A stretch of 64,000 bases of DNA from Mycolicibacterium hodleri (GTDB taxonomy: Bacteria; Actinomycetota; Actinomycetes; Mycobacteriales; Mycobacteriaceae), in NCBI RefSeq assembly GCF_006439015.1, contig NZ_RCZG01000006.1, forward strand, positions 186,001 to 250,000. Direction: 5' to 3'. This document shows positions 8,324-16,409 of this stretch, one piece after another (position 1 is the stretch's first letter; each line of letters begins with the position of its first letter). Under the pieces are notes generated by a model, which had not been told where the DNA came from, made no database searches, and saw only the letters and a list, made by a program, of their open reading frames with translations. A program made the translations under genes and the position numbers.

Positions 8324-9559
8324 CTACCAGGTAACGGGCAGGTCGTACACGCCGTACGCAAGGCGGTCGTGCTTGAACGGCACCTCGTCGAATGGGACGG
8401 CGAGCTTCAAGGTCGGGATACGCCGTAGCAGCGTCTGAAACACGATCTGCAGTTCGGCACGGGCCAGTTGCTGCCCGACGCACTGGTGCCTGCCGTAGCC
8501 AAAGCCGAGTTCCTGGCTCGCGTCCCGGGTGAAGTCCAGCTTGTCGGGATTCGGAAAGGCAGCAGCGTCCCAGTTGGCGGGCGCCAGGTCGATGATGATG
8601 CCTTCGCCCTGGCGGATGGTCTCGCCGGCGATATCGATGTCGTCGAGTGCAACACGGCGCTGGCCGTTCTGGATGATGGAGTTGTAACGCATCAACTCTT
8701 CAGCCGCGTTGGCAATGAATTTGGGATCGTCGGAATCACGTAGCAGCGCCGCCTGTTCCGGGTTCTCCAGCAGCGCCAACACGCCGATGCCGATCATGTT
8801 GGCGGTGGTCTCGTGGCCGGCGATGAGAAGCCCGGTGCCCAGCTGCGCGGCCTCCTTTACGCTGATTTCGCCTGCGGTGACCCGCTCAGCCAGGTCGGAC
8901 ACGGCGTCCTCGGCAGGATTGGCCTGTTTCTTCTCGACGAGGTCGATCAGGTACTGATGGAGGCTCATCGCGCCCTTTTGCATGGCATCCGCGGCTGCGA
9001 AGCGGGCCAGACCGGCATTGGCGTGCTCCTGGAAGAACTCATGATCCTCGTAGGGGACGCCGAGCATGTCACTGATCACCTTGGTAGGCACGGGTAGTGC
9101 GAGGGCCGCCAAGAGATCCGCCGGCCGCGGGCCCGCAAGGATTGCGTCGATGCACTCGTCGGTCACCACTTGGATGGTCGTGCGCAGGGCTTCGACCCGC
9201 TTGAACGTGAACGGCTTGGACAACATCCGACGGAACCGGGTGTGTTCTTCGGCGTCGGCGGTGAACACCGACCGCGGCCGCTTGTTCACGGTCGATAGCA
9301 TGTGTTCGTTCCAGTGCGGGAAGCCTTCGATCCGGTCGTCGACGCTGACGCGCGAGTCGGCAAACAGCGCCCGCGCGACCTCGTGACCGGTGATCAGCCA
9401 CGGGGTGGTGCCATTCCAGATGCGCACCCGCGACAGCGGTGCAGCTTGGCCCATTTCGAGCATCTCCAGCGGAGGCGAGAACGGGCAACGCGCCGCACGC
9501 TCCATCGGGTATTCGGGCAGGTCGGCCGAAACCTTCTCGGCGGCAAGCGTTTCTGGCAT
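8324..9559 (-). CDS. Cytochrome P450
   Basis: A 411-residue soluble bacterial cytochrome P450, which would hydroxylate a lipophilic substrate using electrons from a ferredoxin. The I-helix motif is LLIAGHETTANM, the K-helix ExxR is ELMR, and the haem loop is FGYGRHQCVGQQLA with the cysteine ligand at about residue 360. ATG 9559 gives a normal-length protein; an upstream in-frame ATG at 9634 lies inside the preceding gene. The gene starts ten bases after the stop of the TetR-ferredoxin gene, which supplies both a likely electron donor and a regulator in one operon. Family and substrate cannot be fixed by eye. Confidence 0.92.
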   Translation of the reverse strand: MPETLAAEKVSADLPEYPMERAARCPFSPPLEMLEMGQAAPLSRVRIWNGTTPWLITGHEVARALFADSRVSVDDRIEGFPHWNEHMLSTVNKRPRSVFTADAEEHTRFRRMLSKPFTFKRVEALRTTIQVVTDECIDAILAGPRPADLLAALALPVPTKVISDMLGVPYEDHEFFQEHANAGLARFAAADAMQKGAMSLHQYLIDLVEKKQANPAEDAVSDLAERVTAGEISVKEAAQLGTGLLIAGHETTANMIGIGVLALLENPEQAALLRDSDDPKFIANAAEELMRYNSIIQNGQRRVALDDIDIAGETIRQGEGIIIDLAPANWDAAAFPNPDKLDFTRDASQELGFGYGRHQCVGQQLARAELQIVFQTLLRRIPTLKLAVPFDEVPFKHDRLAYGVYDLPVTW

Positions 9560-9569
9560 CAGTACCCCG

Positions 9570-10394
9570 TCATTCCTCAAGGTGGATGGCCAGGGCTGGG
9601 CAGGCGGCCGCGGCCTTGCGAGTGCCTTCGGCACGTTCTGTTCCAGGCTCTTCGAATATCTCGGCAGCGTTCATCACGCACATCCCGGACGAGACGCACT
9701 TGTCCTGATCGACGGTCACCCTTCGCGAATCGCCGCCACGGGTGGACCGGCTCACGGGCGCAAGCCACATGCCTACGATGGCATCGATGAGGCCCATGCC
9801 CGCGGCCTGCCAGGAGGTGCGCGTCGCGACGGTAGCCCCCGTGGCCAGGGCGCGCTCTCGATCGGCGCAGCTGTGCATCAACAGGTTTCGGGCCATGATG
9901 TTGCGGTCGAACCTGATGGCGAGTGGCAGATCGGGAAGGCAGCGATTGATGCCGTCGACGACCTCCACGAGCGACGACGAACTGAGCGCATCCTTGACCA
10001 CGAAGCCGTGATAAGCCGGATCGGTCATCGCCTGTGCCGCGAACCGCGCGTACCAGCTCGGGTTGCCCAGATCGGCGAGGTGGTCGGTCAGAGGGCGCAC
10101 TAGGCACGACACCCATACACGCAGATCGGCGTTGTGATCCGTCTGAGCCACCAGGCGCTCCCGGTGCGCCTCGATGGGGGCGCGGTGGCGTTCCTCGATG
10201 GCCCGGACGAGGTCCGTCTTGGTCCCGAAGTGATAGCCGACCGCGGCGTTGTTCCCCTGCCCCGCAGCTTCACTCACCTGCCGGTTGGACACGGCGAAAA
10301 CGCCGTATTCGGCGTAAAGCCGTTCGGCGGCGGTAAGTATCGAGTCGCGGGTGGTACTGGCACGTTCGGTGCGCAATGGCCGGGCTGCGGTCAC
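9570..10394 (-). CDS. TetR regulator fused in frame to a 3Fe-4S-type ferredoxin
   Basis: One uninterrupted frame encodes a TetR-family regulator (about residues 1-212, HTH around YGVFAVSNRQVSEAAGQGNNAAVGYHFGTK split over two helices) followed, after the linker RSTRGGDSR, by a P450-type ferredoxin (VTVDQDKCVSSGMCVMNAAEIF to AAACPALAIHLEE; cysteines at about 233, 239 and 265). Normally these are separate genes. The ferredoxin part is about a dozen residues shorter than usual between its second and third cysteines. A GTG at 9719 could restart translation and release a 49-residue ferredoxin. GTG 10394 is the chosen start; TTG 10433 is an alternative. The P450 follows after ten bases. Confidence 0.75.
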   Translation of the reverse strand: MTAARPLRTERASTTRDSILTAAERLYAEYGVFAVSNRQVSEAAGQGNNAAVGYHFGTKTDLVRAIEERHRAPIEAHRERLVAQTDHNADLRVWVSCLVRPLTDHLADLGNPSWYARFAAQAMTDPAYHGFVVKDALSSSSLVEVVDGINRCLPDLPLAIRFDRNIMARNLLMHSCADRERALATGATVATRTSWQAAGMGLIDAIVGMWLAPVSRSTRGGDSRRVTVDQDKCVSSGMCVMNAAEIFEEPGTERAEGTRKAAAACPALAIHLEE

Positions 10395-10505
10395 CGACCC
10401 AGTGAACGTGGCCAGACGAATTAAGTCAAGCAATTGATTTAAATAGCCCGCGAAGTGCGATTAGTGCACATTCGCCCGCGGCCAGAGCGGGTTGCAACAC
10501 GCAAG

Positions 10506-11333
10506 TCACTCGGGGACCGCCTCCAATGTGGGTTTTCTGGGCGGCATGACCTTGCCCGCCGCGGTGCCACCGTCGACGGGAAGCACGGTGCCGGTGACGT
10601 AGCGCGACCGGTCACCCGCGTAGTAGAGGACGGCTTCGGCGACGTCGTCGGGCGTGCCCTCCCGCTTCAGCGGCCGGTCGTCGCGCATCTGCTGGCGGAT
10701 GCGCGCCTCGAACTTCTCGAGCCGCTCACGGTCCTGATCGGCGGCCGCCGTCTGCAGCAGCGGCGTAGGAATGTTCCCCGGCGCAATGCAATTCACCCGC
10801 ACCTCGAATTTCGCCAACTCGATCGCGGCCGACTTGCTGAAGTGGATGACCGCCGCCTTCGACGCCCGATAGCTGGTCACCCCGCCGCCCGGCTGCACAC
10901 CTCCGATGGATGAGATGTTGATGATCGACCCGCCCCCGTGTTTGGCCATGTGCCGAGCGGAGTCTCGGGTGCCCACCATCACGCCGAGCACGTTGATCCG
11001 CATGACGCTGTCGAACTCGGCGAAGTCCTCGTCGAAGAGACCCTTCTTCAGCGGGCTCGACCGACCCGCGTTGTTCACCATCACGTGCAGGCCACCGAAC
11101 TTCTCGACTGCGGCGGCGACGAGTTCGCCAATCTGCGCCTGGTCGCCGACGTCGGTGTGGTGGAAGTACGCGTCCACTCCGCCCGTTGCAGCCACGGCCG
11201 TGCCGAGATCGTCCTGCACGTCGGCGATCACCACCTTGGCGCCCTCGGCGAGGAACTTGTCGACGATGCCCTTGCCGATTCCCGATGCGCCGCCGGTCAC
11301 GATGGCGACCTTGCCCGAAAGTTCTCCGCTCAC
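10506..11333 (-). CDS. SDR family oxidoreductase
   Basis: A 275-residue classical short-chain dehydrogenase: cofactor loop VAIVTGGASGIGKGI, acidic residue after VVIAD indicating NAD preference, NNAG, Ser in INISSIGG, and catalytic Tyr-Lys in SYRASKAAVIH. The C-terminus ends with a short extension after the usual VDGGTAAG. The start is GTG 11333. It faces away from the membrane-protein operon at 11555 across the palindrome at 11420, so both directions are probably under the island's regulator. A beta-hydroxyacyl-CoA or hydroxyl-oxidising role is plausible but not shown. Confidence 0.88.
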   Translation of the reverse strand: MSGELSGKVAIVTGGASGIGKGIVDKFLAEGAKVVIADVQDDLGTAVAATGGVDAYFHHTDVGDQAQIGELVAAAVEKFGGLHVMVNNAGRSSPLKKGLFDEDFAEFDSVMRINVLGVMVGTRDSARHMAKHGGGSIINISSIGGVQPGGGVTSYRASKAAVIHFSKSAAIELAKFEVRVNCIAPGNIPTPLLQTAAADQDRERLEKFEARIRQQMRDDRPLKREGTPDDVAEAVLYYAGDRSRYVTGTVLPVDGGTAAGKVMPPRKPTLEAVPE

Positions 11334-11419
11334 GCGCGAACCCGCCCCTTGCCCGGCCTGTTGGTCATGATCTGCGCTCGAACTTCACCGCTCTGACGAT
11401 ACTGGCACTTGCGGATTCG

Positions 11420-11434
11420 GAGAACTATGTTCTC
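11420..11434. promoter_or_regulatory. Palindromic operator, GAGAAC variant
   Basis: GAGAAC-TAT-GTTCTC is a perfect 6-3-6 palindrome in the divergent region between the SDR (start 11333) and the membrane operon (start 11555). It differs from the other copies only in the innermost base of each arm. Apart from this site, 11334-11554 holds no visible gene. Confidence 0.65.
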
Positions 11435-11554
11435 TGAATTCTCGGCCGATCAACGCCAAATCGATGGGTCACCGTCGAAAGTGACGATTTGAACCGGCCC
11501 GCCGGGGTAACGTCGTTACTAGCCGATCGGCTACTGAGATGAAACAGGGGCCAG

Positions 11555-12298
11555 ATGCAGATTCTCGCCGAGGCGGAAGATCTACCCAAGACCGCAAACA
11601 TTCAGACGCAGCTCATCAGTCTCTGGACCGCGCCCGTCGTCGGCTTCGTCCTGCTGATCGCGTTCGTGGCGTTTCCCGGGTTCTTCCCGCCCATGTCGCC
11701 CACCATGACCGCGGATCAAGTCGCGCAGTTCTACCGGGATCACACCGCGATGGTCCGGTTCAGCATGATCACCTTCAACCTGGTCGGCATCATGCTGATG
11801 CCGTTCTTCATGGTGATCGTGGTGCAGATGAAGCGGATGTCGACCCAAAGTCACGTCTTCGCCTACAGCTATCTGACCGCAGCGGTAAGCGGCGCAACGC
11901 TATTCGCCCTTGCGGATATCTTCTTCCTGGTGGCCGCATTCCGGCCGGACCGCAATCCCGAACTGACCCAACTGCTCAACGACATGGCCTGGATCACCTT
12001 CATCGCACCTGTCGGCATGGTCGTCGCCCAGTGCCTACTCCTCGGACTGGCGATCTACTTCGACAACGGTCCGCGCCCGGTGTTTCCGCGCTGGGTCGGG
12101 CACTACGCCGTCGCCACCGCCATCGCAATGACGCCCGCTGCGGGTGCCGCCGTCTTCAAGACCGGTCCACTGGCGTGGGACGGGGCGGCGTCATTCTGGT
12201 TGCGCAACATCGCCTTCGGTGCCTTCATCATCGTGATGTTCTTCGTGCTGCGGTCGACATTGCACCGGCAGGCCGTCGAGGAGGGTGTGACGGAGTGA
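11555..12298 (+). CDS. Six-helix membrane protein of unknown function, paralogue 1
   Basis: A 247-residue integral membrane protein with about six hydrophobic spans (for example WTAPVVGFVLLIAFVAF, ITFNLVGIMLMPFFMVIVVQMK, FIAPVGMVVAQCLLLGLAIYF). I do not recognise a named family. It is clearly related to the next gene: both share a Phe-Tyr/Phe-Phe segment with a following His before the second span, the MKRM turn, FRxxRxPE and a P-x-W turn after the fourth span. The ATG at 11555 is preceded by AGGGGCC. It opens a four-gene operon whose stop and start codons overlap, ending in two haem-copper-oxidase-like accessory subunits, so a role in a membrane electron-transfer or oxygenase complex is possible. 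Confidence 0.75.
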   Translation: MQILAEAEDLPKTANIQTQLISLWTAPVVGFVLLIAFVAFPGFFPPMSPTMTADQVAQFYRDHTAMVRFSMITFNLVGIMLMPFFMVIVVQMKRMSTQSHVFAYSYLTAAVSGATLFALADIFFLVAAFRPDRNPELTQLLNDMAWITFIAPVGMVVAQCLLLGLAIYFDNGPRPVFPRWVGHYAVATAIAMTPAAGAAVFKTGPLAWDGAASFWLRNIAFGAFIIVMFFVLRSTLHRQAVEEGVTE

Positions 12299-13062
12299 GG
12301 GGCCCCACGTCGACCGCGCCGGACTCGGACTCCGCACCGACCCCCGCCGACGGACCCCGACGGGCGGGCAAGCGTGATGTCTGGATCGTCTTCTGGATCG
12401 TGCCGGTCTTCTACACGTTGTTCGGCGTGATCTTCTTCGCCCTCGCGAAGGTGATGCCACCGCCGCGGCCAGACATCACGACCGCGCAGAAGGTGGAGTT
12501 CTTTCAGATCCACGGGTCGACCATTCAGATTGGCTTCACGCTCCTGATCCTCGTCGTCGGCGGCGCCGGTGTATCGAACGGGATCGTCCTCTTCCACATG
12601 AAGCGGATGACCGTCGGGTCCGTATTCGGCTACGGCTACATAGCGTCGATGGCCGTCGGCGCTCTTCCCGGCTGCATGCTGGTCGCATTCTGCTTCCTGG
12701 TCGCCACCTTCCGGGCCGGACGCGATCCTGAAATCCTGGCCCTTCTCTATGATCTCGGACTGCTTTCCTACGTCGGTTCGCTGGGTTGTTTCTCCGCCGC
12801 GTATTTCGTCTTCGCCATCGCGATCCTGTACGACAAGAATGGAATCTTTCCGAAATGGCTGGCATACGTGTCCATCTGGCAGATCGTCACCGAGATCGTG
12901 GCCGTCCCGGTCTTCATCTCGAAGGCTGGACCCTTCGCATGGAACGGGTCGATCTCGTTCTACATGGGTACGGTCGTCTTCGGCATCTGGCTGAGCTGCG
13001 TCATCGTCTTCCTCAAGAAGGCCACCGAGCTTCAGCCCACCGACGAAGCACCGCTGCCATGA
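12295..13062 (+). CDS. Six-helix membrane protein of unknown function, paralogue 2
   Basis: A 255-residue membrane protein, paralogous to the preceding one. A proline-rich, Ala-rich N-terminal tail of about 25 residues precedes the first span (IVFWIVPVFYTLFGVIFFAL). Shared landmarks are IQIGFTLLILVVGGAG, the turn HMKRM, FRAGRDPE and FPKWLAYVSIWQ. Starting at GTG 12295 overlaps the previous stop as GTGA and places the protein in the same operon. The tandem pair looks like an ancient duplication that now probably forms a heteromer. No metal- or haem-binding motif stands out apart from scattered histidines. Confidence 0.75.
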   Translation: MRGPTSTAPDSDSAPTPADGPRRAGKRDVWIVFWIVPVFYTLFGVIFFALAKVMPPPRPDITTAQKVEFFQIHGSTIQIGFTLLILVVGGAGVSNGIVLFHMKRMTVGSVFGYGYIASMAVGALPGCMLVAFCFLVATFRAGRDPEILALLYDLGLLSYVGSLGCFSAAYFVFAIAILYDKNGIFPKWLAYVSIWQIVTEIVAVPVFISKAGPFAWNGSISFYMGTVVFGIWLSCVIVFLKKATELQPTDEAPLP

Positions 13063-13691
13063 CCGACGCAGTGCAGAGCACCGCCGGCCCCGGCGCCGGC
13101 GCCGCCACGCTGCCGCACACCGGTGGGACGACGGATCGAAGCGCGAGGCACACGCCGGGTGATTCGCACATGTGGGTGATGGTGCTCGGAGATCTGGTCA
13201 TTTTCGGCACCTACTTCCTCATCTTCATGATCCACCGCACCATGAAGCCCGCCGAATTCCTCACCGCGCAGCAACATCTCAACATCACCATCGGTGTCGC
13301 CAACACCCTGGTGTTGCTCACCAGTTCGCTGTTCATCGCACAGAGCGTGCACGCTGCGCGCGACGGCCAATACGACCGAGCCCGACGCCTGACCTATCTC
13401 GGCGGCGCCTTCGGGGTCCTGTTCATCGTCGTCAAGGCCTATGAGTGGTCGGTCGAGATCAGAGGTGGCTTCACCTTGCCGAGCAACGACTTCTTCATGT
13501 TCTACTTCATGCTCACCGGAGTGCACCTGTTCCACGTCACGCTCGGCCTGGTGATCCTCGGTGTCGTCGTGCGTGAACTGCGCAACCCCAGACGTCGGCG
13601 GATGTCCATTGTCGAGTCGGGAGCCGTCTACTGGCACATGGTCGACCTGCTCTGGATCGTGATCTTCGGCCTGCTGTACGTGATGAGGTGA
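13059..13691 (+). CDS. Cytochrome c oxidase subunit III / NorE-like protein
   Basis: A 210-residue membrane protein of the CoxC/NorE superfamily. It has a polar 36-residue N-terminal tail, then five spans; diagnostic segments are MWVMVLGDLVIFGTYF, FYFMLTGVHLFHVTLGL and the closing YWHMVDLLWIVIFGLLYV with its conserved Trp-His. The ATG at 13059 overlaps the previous stop as ATGA. No catalytic subunit I or II of a haem-copper oxidase is nearby, so here the protein probably serves as an accessory or assembly partner of the two unknown membrane proteins, or works with an oxidase encoded elsewhere. Confidence 0.85.
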   Translation: MTDAVQSTAGPGAGAATLPHTGGTTDRSARHTPGDSHMWVMVLGDLVIFGTYFLIFMIHRTMKPAEFLTAQQHLNITIGVANTLVLLTSSLFIAQSVHAARDGQYDRARRLTYLGGAFGVLFIVVKAYEWSVEIRGGFTLPSNDFFMFYFMLTGVHLFHVTLGLVILGVVVRELRNPRRRRMSIVESGAVYWHMVDLLWIVIFGLLYVMR

Positions 13692-13993
13692 ACGCGATGG
13701 CGAAAGGCAACCGCTCACTTCTGAGCGACTCTCGCAGAACCACGCTGGTATGGCTTGCGCTGTGTGCGATCACCATCAGCTCGTGGTGGCTGGCACCGGG
13801 CCACCGAGGCGGACAAGCTGCGGTGGCCAGTGTGCCCATCACCGTCGCCGTCATTTCGCTCGGATTCATCAAGGGCCGATTGATCATCCAGACCTTCATG
13901 GAGGTGCGCACCGCACCGCAATGGCTCCGACTGTCCACCGACGCCTGGCTCGTCGTCCTGTGGGCGTCGATACTCGCGATCTACCTCATCTAG
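13688..13993 (+). CDS. Cytochrome c oxidase subunit IV / NorF-like small membrane protein
   Basis: A 101-residue protein with three predicted spans (LVWLALCAITISSWWL, VASVPITVAVISLGFIKGRLIIQTFM, AWLVVLWASILAIYL), matching the prokaryotic COX4-type family that accompanies CoxC/NorE-like proteins. GTG 13688 overlaps the previous stop as GTGA; ATG 13697 is a second possible start. It closes the four-gene membrane operon. Confidence 0.75.
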   Translation: MNAMAKGNRSLLSDSRRTTLVWLALCAITISSWWLAPGHRGGQAAVASVPITVAVISLGFIKGRLIIQTFMEVRTAPQWLRLSTDAWLVVLWASILAIYLI

Positions 13994-14220
13994 GGCGGCA
14001 CTCGTGAGCCCCCGCCCCCAACGGCGCTCAGTTCACTTGCCGATCTCGTCGTCGCACCGCCGCCGAAAGTCATTCATTCTGGCCACAATGCGGATCCCTA
14101 CATGGTTGCGGCGACACTGGCGGCCAGGTTGCCGCCGCGGCGCCTGCGCTGGCGACGCTGGGCCAACCCGCACTGGTGTTCGGCTACCGCGCGGGTCGCG
14201 CGGTGAGCTCGTAGCCATCC

Positions 14221-14280
14221 GCCGAGACTGCACTTGATGACGGATTTCGCCCACTTGCCGTCACGTTCTGCAGTCTCGGC
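14221..14280. repeat. 60-bp palindromic intergenic element, copy 1
   Basis: An inverted repeat of exactly 60 bp: it begins GCCGAGACTGCA and ends with the exact complement TGCAGTCTCGGC, with a further TGACGG/CCGTCA pairing inside and a loop around 14244-14257. It fills part of the 301-base gap 13994-14294, where I see no gene. A second 60-bp hairpin with the same GCCGAG and CTCGGC ends lies at 26201-26260. Both look like members of a dispersed REP-type family; a bidirectional terminator function is also possible. Confidence 0.6.
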
Positions 14281-14294
14281 GGCCGGGCGAGTCC

Positions 14295-15203
14295 TCAGTC
14301 GTCAGATCTGACCTTGTCCTTCACGGAAGGCACCACGGGCGAGGCCTCCCGCCAGTTGGGCACGCCGTCGGTCTCGTTGGCGACGGGGAAGCCACCGCCG
14401 TGCACCTGCGACCAGTGGCTGTGGTTGAGCTGGTGCATCGTGAAGCACGCGTTGAGCGAGTTGTAGAAGCCCTGGTTGTCCTGAGTCTGGTTGACCGATT
14501 CCTTGATCAGCAGGGCGGCCATCGTCGGCACCTTGGCGATGCGCCGGGCGAACTCGAGGGTCCTGTCGGCCAACTCGTCCACGGGGAAGACCTTCGACAC
14601 CATGCCGAGTTGATACGCCTCGTCGACCGAGAGGGTGTCGCCCGTAAGCATCAGCTCCTTGGTCTTTCGTGCACCGAACTCCCAAGGGTGGGCGAAGTAT
14701 TCGACGCCGCACATCCCCAACCGGGTGCCGACGACATCGGCGAATCGCGTGTTGTCGGCGGCCACGATCAGGTCGCAGGACCACATCAGCATGAGCGCAG
14801 CGGCGTAGACGTCACCGTGCACCTGAGCGACGGTGATCTTGCGAAGGTTGCGCCACCGCAGGGTGTTCTGAAAGAAGTGGTGCCACTCCTGCAGCATCAG
14901 CTTCTCCGCACCCTCTCGCGTCGCGCCGTTCTCGCTGAAGCTGGGGTGCTGATCCGGTCCGGGCTGATACTCCTGCATCATCGTCTTGGAGCCCAGATCG
15001 TGGCCCGATGAGAACATCGGCCCGTTCCCGCCGAGGATGACGACGCGGACCGTGTCGTCGGCCTCCGCCTTGAGGAACGCATCACCGAGTTCGACCAGCA
15101 ACCCACGCTGTTGGGCGTTGCGCTGATCCGGTCGGTTGAGCATGATCCGGGCGATGGTGCCCTCGTCGAGGGTCTCGTACGTCACGTAGCGGTAGTCGGC
15201 CAT
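14295..15203 (-). CDS. Enoyl-CoA hydratase/isomerase family protein
   Basis: A 302-residue crotonase-fold protein that would hydrate or isomerise an enoyl-CoA. The oxyanion-hole segments are MFSSGHDLGSK (about residue 70) and, after a longer-than-usual helical insertion with LQEWHHFFQNTLRW, VHGDVYAAALMLMWSCDLIVAADNTRFAD. The C-terminal extension past 270 is also long. I chose ATG 15203 (Met-Ala-Asp-Tyr-Arg-Tyr) rather than the ATG at 15221, which lacks a ribosome-binding site. It follows the thiolase gene by 47 bases in the DUF35-thiolase-hydratase series, with a GAGAAT half-site in the gap that may act as a local promoter. Confidence 0.88.
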   Translation of the reverse strand: MADYRYVTYETLDEGTIARIMLNRPDQRNAQQRGLLVELGDAFLKAEADDTVRVVILGGNGPMFSSGHDLGSKTMMQEYQPGPDQHPSFSENGATREGAEKLMLQEWHHFFQNTLRWRNLRKITVAQVHGDVYAAALMLMWSCDLIVAADNTRFADVVGTRLGMCGVEYFAHPWEFGARKTKELMLTGDTLSVDEAYQLGMVSKVFPVDELADRTLEFARRIAKVPTMAALLIKESVNQTQDNQGFYNSLNACFTMHQLNHSHWSQVHGGGFPVANETDGVPNWREASPVVPSVKDKVRSDD

Positions 15204-15223
15204 ATTTCGGACTCTATTCATTC

Positions 15224-15238
15224 GAGAATGCCGTTACC
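15224..15238. promoter_or_regulatory. Degenerate operator, GAGAAT-GCC-GTTACC
   Basis: One GAGAAT half-site followed at the standard spacing by GTTACC instead of ATTCTC, in the short gap between thiolase (end 15251) and enoyl-CoA hydratase (start 15203). Three other sites in the window share GAGAATG and a TACC second half (16885 on the minus strand, 28280, 28416), so this appears to be a second class of the same operator. Confidence 0.5.
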
Positions 15239-15250
15239 GCGGGGGGTGGG

Positions 15251-16396
15251 TTACAGCGACAGGATGGTTGCCGACGCGGTGCCGGGCGCCCCGTAGACCT
15301 GCGCCAGTCCGACCCGTGGGCCGCCGGGCACCTGGCGTTCGCCCGCCTCACCGCGCAGCTGGCGGACCAACTCGTGCACCTGACGCAGACCCGACGCGCC
15401 GATCGGCTCACCGTTGGCGATCAGGCCGCCGTCGGTGTTGACCGGCAGCGATCCGCCGATCTCGGTGGCGCCGTCGGCGATCAGCTTCTCCTGGTCTCCG
15501 TGGGCACACAGCCCGGTCTCGGCCATGTGAATCACCTCGGCACCGGCATCGGTGTCCTGTAGCTGCGCGATGTCGACGTCCTCGGGACCGATGCCCGCGG
15601 CCTCGTAGGCGGCCTTCGCCGCGTACACCGTGGGCGAGGTGTCCACATCCAGCGGGGCCGACGTGGCATGCACTTCGTAGGCCCCGAAGCGACGGGTGCG
15701 AATCTCGCTGGCTCGCACGAACACCGGGGTGTTGGTGTACTCGTGGGCGATGTCGCCGCGGCACATGATCACAGCGGCGGCGCCCTCGTCGGGTGCACAG
15801 AACATGAACTGCCGCAGGGGATAGTTGAGCACTGGCGAAGCCATGATGTCATCGACGGAGATTTCCTTGCGACGGAACGCGTTCGGATTGAGCACGCCGT
15901 TGCGGAAGTTCTTGTTGGCCACCCGCGCCAACGTCTCCTCGGAGATGCCGTGCTCGTGCAGATAGTGGTTGGCCTTCATGCCGAAGAACTTCGTGGTGAC
16001 GAACTGCCCATTCTCCGCATACCACTGCGGTAGCGCGAGCTTTGCGGGGTCGTCGGTGAAGGCACCGCGGGGATGCTTGTCCAGCCCGACCGCGATACCG
16101 ATGTCGTACTTGCCAAGGCGGATGGTATCGGCGGTCTGCTGGATCGCACTCGCCGAGGTCGCGCACGCATTGAAGACGTTGGTGAAGGTGATGCCCGTCA
16201 GCCCGACGAGTCTGGTCACCGAATCGGGATTGGACACTTCGTAGCTGCCGCCGAAGCCGAATTGGACGTCGCCCCATTCGATTCCGGCGTCGCCGAGGGC
16301 GGACTGAATGGCGTCGGCACCCATCTGCACGGCTGACTTGTCGAATCTGCCGAAGGGATGAATGCCAACTCCGATGATGGCTACATCGTTGGTCAT
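15251..16396 (-). CDS. Thiolase-fold lipid-transfer protein (Ltp type)
   Basis: A 381-residue member of the thiolase superfamily, SCP2-thiolase/lipid-transfer subgroup. The nucleophile region is VFNACATSASAIQQTAD (cysteine at about 78); the C-terminal loop reads TDGGLIANGEPIGASGLRQVHELVRQL. In mycobacterial steroid catabolism such proteins (for example Ltp2) act with a DUF35 partner as retro-aldolases rather than thiolases. Here a DUF35 gene lies 13 bases upstream, so the same pairing is likely. The ATG at 16396 has AGAGGA at suitable spacing. Whether it cleaves by thiolysis or retro-aldol cannot be decided from the sequence. Confidence 0.88.
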   Translation of the reverse strand: MTNDVAIIGVGIHPFGRFDKSAVQMGADAIQSALGDAGIEWGDVQFGFGGSYEVSNPDSVTRLVGLTGITFTNVFNACATSASAIQQTADTIRLGKYDIGIAVGLDKHPRGAFTDDPAKLALPQWYAENGQFVTTKFFGMKANHYLHEHGISEETLARVANKNFRNGVLNPNAFRRKEISVDDIMASPVLNYPLRQFMFCAPDEGAAAVIMCRGDIAHEYTNTPVFVRASEIRTRRFGAYEVHATSAPLDVDTSPTVYAAKAAYEAAGIGPEDVDIAQLQDTDAGAEVIHMAETGLCAHGDQEKLIADGATEIGGSLPVNTDGGLIANGEPIGASGLRQVHELVRQLRGEAGERQVPGGPRVGLAQVYGAPGTASATILSL

Positions 16397-16409
16397 GTGG
16401 CTGTCCTCT

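Noticed and set aside
11420..11434. LexA/SOS box, because of GAAC and GTTC arms
   Set aside because: The mycobacterial box is TCGAAC-N4-GTTCGA; spacing and flanks differ, and the site matches the GAGAAT family.
14033..14254. 73-codon minus-strand open frame in the gene-free gap
   Set aside because: Arg-rich composition, no start signal, and partly inside the 60-bp hairpin.
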